Below are positions 1-5,207 of a DNA stretch of 6,284 nucleotides, piece after piece. The position numbers were made by a program, and so were the translations under genes. This stretch comes from Spirochaetota bacterium (GTDB lineage Bacteria > Spirochaetota > Spirochaetia > Treponematales > UBA12059). How positions within the stretch are numbered: position 1 is the stretch's first letter; every line of letters starts with the position of its first letter. Below the pieces are notes generated by a model. It saw nothing but the letters and a program-made list of their open reading frames with translations. It did no database searches and had not been told where the DNA came from. The stretch is from assembly GCA_022709445.1 (NCBI GenBank), contig JAKLIU010000120.1:1-6284 (forward strand), written 5' to 3'.

Positions 1-1
1 C

Positions 2-1018
2 ACGCTCACCTCCGACCCCGGGCTCTTGGTGCAGCTCAAGAAGAACTTCCGCGAGCTGTCGGAAGGCATCGGCTTCCTGGACGACCGCTACAACCTCACC
101 GTCTCGCGCACGGGCGTCCGGGGGTTCTTCATCTTCTGCAAGGGATACTACCTCTTCGTGTTCTCCAGGTCCTGCGCCTTCGTCGACCCGGACGCCTTCC
201 GCGTGCTGCACGGCGAAATCCTCATCTTCTTCGACCGCGTGCTCACCGTGGCGCGGCTGTTCCAGATCGCGGCCCTCTCCAAGGAGTGGCGCCTGATCGC
301 CGAGACCCAGCGCACCTTCCTGCCGGCCAAGCTGCCCGAACACCCCAAACTCTCGCTGGCGGCCTACTTCCGCCCCCTGGTCAACGTATCGGGCGACTTC
401 TACGACGCGCTCAAGATAGACGATGACCGAACCCTGCTGGTCATGGGCGACGTGTCGGGCAAGGGCCTGGGCGCGGCCCTGGTGATGGGCATAGCCATCA
501 ACACGGTGCGCGCCGCCAACGACAAGTCCGACCTGCCCGGCCTCCTGCGCAAGGTCGACAACGCGATCCGCGAGATGGGTTTCGAGGACAAGTACACGGT
601 GCTGTTCTTCGGCATAGCCGACGTCAAGAAGCACACCATGAAGTACATCAACGCCGCGCTGCCGGAGCAGTTCATGGTGGTGAAGACCGTGCGCGGCACC
701 GCGGTCAAGCGCCTGGAGTCCAACCAGGGCATCGTGGGCCTGGTGCCCCTGGGCGAGATCGAGGTGGAGGAAGTGGAGCTGCGAACCGACGACGTGATCA
801 TCCTCTCCACGGACGGCCTGACCGAGCTCGAGAACGAGCAGGGCGTACCGCTGGACAGGTCTCCCGAGTTCACCCGCATCCTCAACGAGGCGCACGAAAT
901 GGGCGCCGAGGACCTGGTGGACCGCCTGGCCACCCTCGGCGAGACCTACGCGGGCAACAAGTCGCTCAGGGACGACATCACGATACTCGTGGCCAAGGTG
1001 GGACGACTATGGGACTGA
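2..1018 (+). CDS. SpoIIE/PP2C-family serine phosphatase (5'-truncated by the window edge)
   Basis: C-terminal part of a PPM-type (SpoIIE/RsbU) protein phosphatase, expected to dephosphorylate a phosphorylated STAS antagonist. The frame is open to the left edge. The first possible starts (TTG at 26, GTG at 29) have no Shine-Dalgarno, so the true start is probably upstream. The catalytic domain covers about nt 300-1010. The metal-binding aspartates are all visible: GDFYD (Asp at nt 395), GDVSGKG (Asp at 449), STDG (Asp at 812) and the terminal RDDIT pair (971-976). It therefore looks active. About 100 residues precede it, beginning with an alternating hydrophobic/polar stretch that may be the end of a GAF-like sensor domain (inference), followed by a helical linker leading to RTFLPAKLP, the usual entry to SpoIIE domains. 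No membrane helix is evident in the visible part. The stop overlaps the start of the next phosphatase gene by 10 nt. Family assignment is secure; the exact partner is inferred. Confidence 0.93.
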   Translation, partial: TLTSDPGLLVQLKKNFRELSEGIGFLDDRYNLTVSRTGVRGFFIFCKGYYLFVFSRSCAFVDPDAFRVLHGEILIFFDRVLTVARLFQIAALSKEWRLIAETQRTFLPAKLPEHPKLSLAAYFRPLVNVSGDFYDALKIDDDRTLLVMGDVSGKGLGAALVMGIAINTVRAANDKSDLPGLLRKVDNAIREMGFEDKYTVLFFGIADVKKHTMKYINAALPEQFMVVKTVRGTAVKRLESNQGIVGLVPLGEIEVEEVELRTDDVIILSTDGLTELENEQGVPLDRSPEFTRILNEAHEMGAEDLVDRLATLGETYAGNKSLRDDITILVAKVGRLWD

Positions 1019-3144
1019 CCATTTTTACATACCTGTCCGCCGCCATCATGCTCTTCGTGGCGTTCCGGGTCCGGTCGACGGGCCGGCGCAGGGACGTGAC
1101 GGTCTTCAGGCTGGCCGCCATCGCCTCCGCCGGCTACGCCTCCTGCCTGGCCACGGGCTACCTGCTCGCGGCCGACGATGCGGGAACCGCGCTCATCCTG
1201 CTGAGGTGGGCGGGAGCCGGCGCCATCTGGTCGTTCATGGCCTTCCTGCGGCTGTCGTTCACCTTCCCCTACGGACGCAGGCTGGTCCTGGTCGACCTGC
1301 TGTTCCTGGCCGCGGCGGGACTGGTCGCCTGGCAGTTCACCGCCGGCGACGCCTACCTCGCGGAGGTCAGGCGCGTCGCCCTGGAGTTCATACGCTTCGA
1401 GGGCCCCTCCTACTCGCTGTTTGCCATGGCCGGCGCCCTGGTCGGCATCCTGGCGGCCGTGATCCTGGTCATCAGGGGCTTCATGATCAAGAGCCGGGTC
1501 TACCGCCAGCAGGCCTTCCTGATCGCCGCAGGCATCGTCGGCAGCGTGGCCTTCGGGTACGTGGTCTCCATCTACCTGCCCCAGGCCGGCCAGAACGTGG
1601 CCTACCCCATCGGCGGCGCCAGCAGGATCGTCGCCATCCTGGCCTCTTCCTACGCGCTCTCCTCCACCCGCCTCTTCCACGTCCCCACCGTGGCCAAGAC
1701 CATCCTGTCCCGGGTGCTCCTCATCGCGCTCTTCGGGGCGCCGCTGGGCCTGCTCGTGGGCGTCATGCTGCTCTTCCGGCTGTCCATGCTGTTCATAGTG
1801 CTGGCGGCGGGCTTCGCGGGCTTCATACTGATCGGCCGCGCCGCCGACCGCTTTGCCCAGAGCCGCTTCGGTTCCGCCCGCGACGAGGAATCCCGCGAGG
1901 AGCTGGAAGCGGCCATCGCGCACATCGACCTGTCCGCCGGCCGCGAGTCCGTGCTCGGGGAGCTGTCGGGCATCCTGGCGCAGGAGTTCGGGGCCCAGTG
2001 GTTCTGGATGCTCTCCGAAGACGACGCGGGCGGCCTGTCCAGGGTCTTCCCCGGCAACGACGAGGTGGTGGTGGCCAACGCCGACTCGCCCATCATCGAA
2101 CCGCTGGCCTCCCTCGACCGCGGCGTGGTCCTCAAGACCGACATCGTGGCGGACCCCGCGTTCGCCCTGCACAAGACCGCGCTCCTGCAGTTCTTCGAGA
2201 CCCTCGGCGCGGAAGCGCTGATCCTGGCCAAGGAAGGGCGCCGCATCATCGGCGTCTTCGCCCTGGGCCCCAAGCGCTCGGGCGTCGACTACAGCGTCCT
2301 GGACTACGAATCCTTCCAGGCCATCCACGGCAAGCTGTTCGTGGTGGCCTACTACGTGCGCCACGTGGCCCGCGAATCCCTCCTGGCCACCGTGGAGAAG
2401 GAGATCGGGCTGGCCGACCAGATCGTGCGTGCGGTGCAGGAGACCATCGACCCGATCAGGCACCCTGCCGTGGACGTGGCGTTCGTGTGCCAGTCCACGC
2501 GCCAGCTGGGCGGCGACCTCTACGACTCGGTCCGCCTCTCGGAGCACCGCTGGTTCTTCGTGGTGGGCGACGTATCGGGCAAGGGCCTCAACGCCGCCAT
2601 GTCCATGGTCATCCTCAAGTCCATGATCCGCACCCTGCTCCGCGAGGAGAAGGATTTCATCAAGCTGGTGGCCCGGACCAACGCGTTCATCAAGGAACAG
2701 CTGCCGCGCGGGACCTTCTTCGCCGGGGCGTTCGGCTTCATTGCCCTGGACAAGGGCTCGGTCTACTTCATCAACTGCGGAATACCGGCCGTGTTCTTCC
2801 ATTCCCCGGGCCTGGAGACGGTCATCGAGGTGCAGGGAGACGGGAAGATGCTGGGCTTCGTGAAGAACATCGAGCCCTACCTCAAGACCAGGAAGCTGGC
2901 CCTGCCCCCGGGCTCCAGCCTGGTGATCAGCACGGACGGCATCGTGGAGTCCGAGAACGTCAGGGGTGAGCGCTACGGCAAGGAGCGCCTGGTCCGGATC
3001 ATAGCGGAGAGCAAGGGCACCAGCGCCGAGGACACGATCAAGGCGATACTCAAGAGCGCCACCTCGTTCTCCGACGGCAAGATAGAGGACGACGTGACGG
3101 TGGTGGCCATCAATTACCACGGCCGCAAGGAGAAGAGAGCATGA
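1009..3144 (+). CDS. Membrane-bound SpoIIE-family phosphatase with 7TM-like sensor and GAF-like domain
   Basis: A 711-residue sensor phosphatase. Residues 1-280 are strongly hydrophobic, with about nine predicted helices (roughly 1-21, 31-54, 63-86, 92-113, 135-158, 168-191, 203-222, 232-256, 258-278). The first seven resemble the N-terminal 7TM region of some histidine kinases, and the last two form a further hairpin. Residues about 300-455 look like a GAF domain (for example LILAKEGRRIIGVFALG), and a helical linker follows to about 480. The SpoIIE catalytic domain fills about 485-705, with GGDLYD (Asp503), GDVSGKG (Asp521), STDG (Asp643) and EDDVT (Asp694/695), so all metal ligands appear present. 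By family knowledge it should dephosphorylate the STAS protein encoded next door, gated by a membrane or intracellular signal. ATG is preceded by a modest AAGGTGG; the start overlaps the upstream phosphatase gene by 10 nt and the stop overlaps the STAS gene by 4 nt, suggesting translational coupling. The ligand is unknown. Confidence 0.95.
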   Translation: MGLTIFTYLSAAIMLFVAFRVRSTGRRRDVTVFRLAAIASAGYASCLATGYLLAADDAGTALILLRWAGAGAIWSFMAFLRLSFTFPYGRRLVLVDLLFLAAAGLVAWQFTAGDAYLAEVRRVALEFIRFEGPSYSLFAMAGALVGILAAVILVIRGFMIKSRVYRQQAFLIAAGIVGSVAFGYVVSIYLPQAGQNVAYPIGGASRIVAILASSYALSSTRLFHVPTVAKTILSRVLLIALFGAPLGLLVGVMLLFRLSMLFIVLAAGFAGFILIGRAADRFAQSRFGSARDEESREELEAAIAHIDLSAGRESVLGELSGILAQEFGAQWFWMLSEDDAGGLSRVFPGNDEVVVANADSPIIEPLASLDRGVVLKTDIVADPAFALHKTALLQFFETLGAEALILAKEGRRIIGVFALGPKRSGVDYSVLDYESFQAIHGKLFVVAYYVRHVARESLLATVEKEIGLADQIVRAVQETIDPIRHPAVDVAFVCQSTRQLGGDLYDSVRLSEHRWFFVVGDVSGKGLNAAMSMVILKSMIRTLLREEKDFIKLVARTNAFIKEQLPRGTFFAGAFGFIALDKGSVYFINCGIPAVFFHSPGLETVIEVQGDGKMLGFVKNIEPYLKTRKLALPPGSSLVISTDGIVESENVRGERYGKERLVRIIAESKGTSAEDTIKAILKSATSFSDGKIEDDVTVVAINYHGRKEKRA
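3127..3132 (+). promoter_or_regulatory. Ribosome binding site for the STAS gene
   Basis: AAGGAG lies 8 nt before the ATG at 3141, inside the last codons of the phosphatase gene. It fixes the STAS start at the ATGA overlap. Confidence 0.8.
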
Positions 3145-3470
3145 CTGGAATCAGCGTCGAGCCGAGCGAACGGGGCAAGTACACGGTGCTCACCGTGAAC
3201 GGCCCCATCAACAGCTACACGTTCACGGAACTTCAGGAAAAGACCATGAAGTACGCCGGCAAGGTGGACCTGGCCGTCGACCTCTCCGGGGTCAGCTCGA
3301 TGACCAGCGCGGGCATCGGGGTGATACTGGCGGCCATAGAGGACGCGGAAGCCGCGGGCAAGCGGCTGTTCGTGGTGGCTCCCTCCGAGGTGTCGCGGCT
3401 GGCCATCGAGTCGACCGGCTTCGGCGAGCGCTTCCCCACGGTAGCCTCGGTCAAGGAACTGCCGGCCTGA
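3141..3470 (+). CDS. STAS-domain anti-sigma factor antagonist (RsbV/SpoIIAA-like)
   Basis: A single-domain STAS protein of 109 residues, the usual length for SpoIIAA/RsbV-type antagonists. The order of elements fits the family: an N-terminal strand pair (YTVLTVNGPINSYT), a helix (ELQEKTMKY), a strand (VDLAVDLSGV), then the phosphorylation loop MTSAGIGVIL. By alignment to the DSSG loop of SpoIIAA, Ser56 is the predicted phosphoacceptor, with Thr55 replacing Asp and Ala57 replacing the second Ser; TSAG variants are common in STAS proteins. The C-terminal strand and helix (LFVVAPSEVSRLAIESTGF) match the fold well. In partner switching, the unphosphorylated form binds the HATPase kinase and releases its client; phosphorylation by the kinase inactivates it and SpoIIE phosphatases restore it. 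The gene sits between the phosphatases and the kinase, overlapping the former by ATGA. Its target is inferred from context only. Confidence 0.95.
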   Translation: MTGISVEPSERGKYTVLTVNGPINSYTFTELQEKTMKYAGKVDLAVDLSGVSSMTSAGIGVILAAIEDAEAAGKRLFVVAPSEVSRLAIESTGFGERFPTVASVKELPA

Positions 3471-3486
3471 GGGCCGCCCTCCACGC

Positions 3487-3981
3487 ATGTCGCGAGAATC
3501 GCCGCCCGGAACGGGCACGCACAACCCTGCCGGCCGGCCTGTCCGGACCCCGGGACGCCGGGTCGCGGACCTGAGGCTGGGACGCGATTCCCCGGCGGTT
3601 CCGGCATTCGAGGAATTCACCGCCACGCTGGAGTTCCTGTCCTCCGGGGAGCGCAGCGTCCTGACCATAGCCGGGGACGAAGTGATCGAGAACCTGATCA
3701 CCCACGGCGAGGTTGGACCGGCGGGGATAGCCGTGCGCGTGCGCAAGGCGCCGGACCGGCTGATCCTCTCCGTGCTGGTGGAGAGCCACAGTCGTTTCGC
3801 GGATTTTGCCGGGGAAGTGGCTTCCGGGGAACTGCCTGGCCCGCGCTACAACACGGAACTCAGGCGATGGCACGGCCTGGGCCTCACCATGTGCAGGAAC
3901 CTGGCCTCGCGCGTGAGCTATCGGGCAGGCGAGCTCACCGACCGGGTCATCCTGGAATTCACCCTGTCCCCGCGGCCCTGA
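3487..3981 (+). CDS. HATPase_c_2 anti-sigma factor kinase (RsbW/SpoIIAB-like) with atypical G1 box
   Basis: A 164-residue GHKL ATPase-fold protein of the anti-sigma serine kinase type. The N box is clear, DEVIENLITHGE at about 64-75: Glu65 and Asn69 match the general base and Mg-binding Asn of SpoIIAB, and His73-Gly74 are also kept. The G2 box is RRWHGLGLTM at about 126-135. The G1 box, normally DxGxxF, reads ESHSRF at 99-104, so Asp is Glu and Gly is His, which may alter nucleotide binding. The first 25 or so residues are rich in Arg, Pro and Gly and precede the domain. The ATG at 3487 is the only good start, but its Shine-Dalgarno is weak (GAGGG about 13 nt away). It lies 16 nt after the STAS gene, completing the phosphatase-phosphatase-antagonist-kinase order. 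Expected role: phosphorylate the STAS protein and bind a client such as a sigma factor; no client gene adjoins it. Confidence 0.88.
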   Translation: MSRESPPGTGTHNPAGRPVRTPGRRVADLRLGRDSPAVPAFEEFTATLEFLSSGERSVLTIAGDEVIENLITHGEVGPAGIAVRVRKAPDRLILSVLVESHSRFADFAGEVASGELPGPRYNTELRRWHGLGLTMCRNLASRVSYRAGELTDRVILEFTLSPRP

Positions 3982-3993
3982 CGGGACCGCGGG
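3969..3993 (+). terminator. GC-rich hairpin at the end of the partner-switching operon
   Basis: The arm 3969-3975 (CCCGCGG) pairs perfectly with 3987-3993 (CCGCGGG). Inside it CCC 3976-3978 pairs with GGG 3983-3985, giving a 10-bp stem with one bulged A (3986) and a TGAC tetraloop. The stop codon of the kinase gene (3979-3981) sits in that loop. No T-run follows, so it is not a canonical intrinsic terminator. It could pause polymerase or protect the 3' end. The pairing is seen directly; the function is inferred. Confidence 0.4.
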
Positions 3994-4001
3994 AGGGTGC
4001 G

Positions 4002-4021
4002 CGGCCACCGGCCGGCGGCCG
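4002..4021. repeat. Imperfect palindrome between convergent genes
   Basis: A 20-bp near-palindrome built around CCGGCCGG with a single A/C mismatch (4007 against 4016). It lies in the 46-bp gap between the kinase stop and the stop of the convergent flavoprotein gene. It may add to transcription termination for either strand, but it has no T-run, and such palindromes arise easily at this G+C content. Confidence 0.3.
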
Positions 4022-4027
4022 ACCGGA

Positions 4028-5005
4028 TCAGCCCTGCCCGGTCAGCGCCTTGACGTAGTGGAGCCTGCCGTAGAGTTCGGGATTGTCCGAATTCCGGCGG
4101 GCCAGCCTGCCCTTCAGCTCCGAGAGCGACGCAACGTTGCGCGAACCCATCCAGGATTCCATCTCCCCCAGTATGGTCGCCAGCGCTCCGTAGCCCTTGG
4201 CGTACATGGCCGAGCACACCTGCACAGCGCTCGCGCCCGCGGCGACCAGCTTGAGGGCCGTCGCGCCGTCATAGACCCCGCCGGACGCGCAGAGTTCCAG
4301 GCCGGTGCGCCCTTCCAGGAGGGCGATCCAGCGCAGGCTCTCGTGGTAGGCCTCGGGACTGCCCCTGGTTGGACCGGCGGAGAGGCTCATGGAATCCAGG
4401 TCCACGTCGATGCGGTAAAAGCGGTTGAAGAGCACGGCCGCCTTGGCCCCGGCCTTGGCCAGGCGATGGGCCAGGTGGCCGACGCTGGTGTAGCCGGTCC
4501 CGAGCTTCACGGCAAGGGGCAGACGAACGGCCTTGGCCACGGAGGCGACGATCTCGACCAGCTTGTCCTCGATGGCGGCCGCGCCCTCCGACGGATCTAC
4601 GGGCAGGTATCCCATGTTCAGTTCCAGGGCGTCCGCCCCGGCGGCCGCTATCCGCTTGGCGAAATCCGCCCAGAAGGTGCCGCCCGCGCAGTTGATGCTG
4701 GCGATGACCGGCGCGCGGCCGTCTTTCTTGGCAGCGGCCACCAGCTCCAGGTATTCGGCGGAGCCCTCGTTCATGCCCATGCCCGCCAGGAAGGCTTCCG
4801 CCTCCGGGTGCGCGAATCCGGCGCCGTCGGCCGGTTTCAGTTCCGCCCGCAGCTGTTCCTCGAACAGGGACTTGAGCACCACGGCGCCCGCCCCGGCGTC
4901 GAAAGCCTTGCGTACGCCCTCGATGGTGGAGGTCAGGCCGGACGAGGCGGCGATGACGGGATTCTTGAGCGCGAGACCCAGGTAGGAAACGGTCAGGTCG
5001 GCCAT
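4028..5005 (-). CDS. Dihydroorotate dehydrogenase-like FMN-binding TIM-barrel protein
   Basis: A 325-residue protein that resembles the DHOD-like family related to PyrD/PreA. The N-terminus YLGLALKNPVIAASSGLT and the VVLKSLFEEQ stretch (Lys45) are typical, as are the VKLG strand (Lys167), FNRF (Asn194), the SGGV phosphate loop (241-244) with AAGASAVQVCSAMY, and a C-terminal helical tail ending LYGRLHYVKALTG. True PyrD has an LNxSCPN catalytic loop; here that strand reads ELNMGYLPVDPSEG (128-141), so the catalytic Cys or Ser is not in its usual place. It is therefore probably an FMN oxidoreductase of unknown substrate rather than the pyrimidine biosynthetic enzyme. The start is ATG at 5005 because a strong AAGGAG lies 5 nt upstream; the frame extends further to 5074 but that stretch is non-conserved leader. 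The gene is convergent with the kinase gene and appears monocistronic within the window. Confidence 0.92.
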   Translation of the reverse strand: MADLTVSYLGLALKNPVIAASSGLTSTIEGVRKAFDAGAGAVVLKSLFEEQLRAELKPADGAGFAHPEAEAFLAGMGMNEGSAEYLELVAAAKKDGRAPVIASINCAGGTFWADFAKRIAAAGADALELNMGYLPVDPSEGAAAIEDKLVEIVASVAKAVRLPLAVKLGTGYTSVGHLAHRLAKAGAKAAVLFNRFYRIDVDLDSMSLSAGPTRGSPEAYHESLRWIALLEGRTGLELCASGGVYDGATALKLVAAGASAVQVCSAMYAKGYGALATILGEMESWMGSRNVASLSELKGRLARRNSDNPELYGRLHYVKALTGQG

Positions 5006-5010
5006 GTGTT

Positions 5011-5016
5011 CTCCTT
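5011..5016 (-). promoter_or_regulatory. Ribosome binding site for the DHOD-like gene
   Basis: On the minus strand AAGGAG stands 5 nt before the ATG at 5005. It decides the start against the longer in-frame candidate at 5074. Confidence 0.85.
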
Positions 5017-5037
5017 GTGGCGGTTGCGGTGGTCGGG

Positions 5038-5057
5038 GCCGGCCATGGGCCGCCGGC
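5038..5057 (-). repeat. Inverted repeat in the leader of the DHOD-like gene
   Basis: GCCGGC at 5038-5043 is repeated at 5052-5057, and because the hexamer is its own reverse complement it can form a 6-bp stem with an 8-nt loop in the leader RNA. It lies between the predicted promoter and the Shine-Dalgarno. It may be a leader hairpin or a chance product of high G+C; no riboswitch-like structure was recognised. Confidence 0.2.
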
Positions 5058-5073
5058 TCGCCCCCATCAGGCA

Positions 5074-5102
5074 AGTATAAAGGCTTTCCGCGAGCCGGGC
5101 AA
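5074..5102 (-). promoter_or_regulatory. Predicted sigma70-type promoter for the DHOD-like gene
   Basis: Read on the minus strand, TTGCCC (5102-5097) and TATACT (5079-5074) are separated by exactly 17 nt. The -10 matches the consensus at five of six positions and the -35 at four of six, and the AT-rich -10 stands out in very GC-rich sequence. Transcription would begin near 5067, giving a leader of about 60 nt. This is a pattern match only, with no experimental support. Confidence 0.55.
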
Positions 5103-5196
5103 ACGGATTGCGCGCCCGGAGCGCCCGATCCCCGGCCCGCACTGGAAAATCGGCATCGGATGCACTACCCTGACGCTGAAGTAAAAGCCTGATCCC

Positions 5197-5202
5197 GGGA
5201 GG
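5197..5202 (+). promoter_or_regulatory. Ribosome binding site for the dCache sensor gene
   Basis: GGGAGG lies 5 nt before the ATG at 5208 and supports that start. It is partly included in a small inverted repeat (GCCT 5187-5190 with AGGC 5200-5203). No convincing + strand promoter was found in 5006-5207. Confidence 0.7.
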
Positions 5203-5207
5203 CCTCC

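Noticed and set aside
1206..2969. A 587-codon open frame on the + strand in another frame
   Set aside because: Arg/Pro/Gly-rich translation without any domain, fully inside the phosphatase gene; a composition shadow.
946..3120. A 724-codon open frame on the minus strand opposite the membrane phosphatase
   Set aside because: Its translation is low-complexity and dominated by Gly, Asp, Glu, His, Arg, Gln and Val with no recognisable domain, while the + strand shows complete catalytic motifs. Long antisense frames are usual opposite GC-rich genes.
5006..5074. A 23-residue N-terminal extension of the DHOD-like protein
   Set aside because: It is Pro/Gly/His-rich, overlaps the predicted promoter and leader, and the strong AAGGAG sits just before the internal ATG.
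4058..5080. A 340-codon + strand open frame opposite the DHOD-like gene
   Set aside because: The minus strand encodes a clear TIM-barrel protein with its own Shine-Dalgarno; the + frame has no motif and no ribosome binding site.
5078..5101. Possible flagellar sigma28-type promoter (TAAAG ... GCCGGGCA) or sigma54-type GG/GC elements near 5152
   Set aside because: The spacing is wrong for both (8 nt between boxes instead of about 11; 8 nt instead of 10 between GG and GC).
5143..5171. Possible + strand promoter TGGAAA-N17-TACCCT before the sensor gene
   Set aside because: The -10 matches the consensus at only three of six positions, which is expected by chance.
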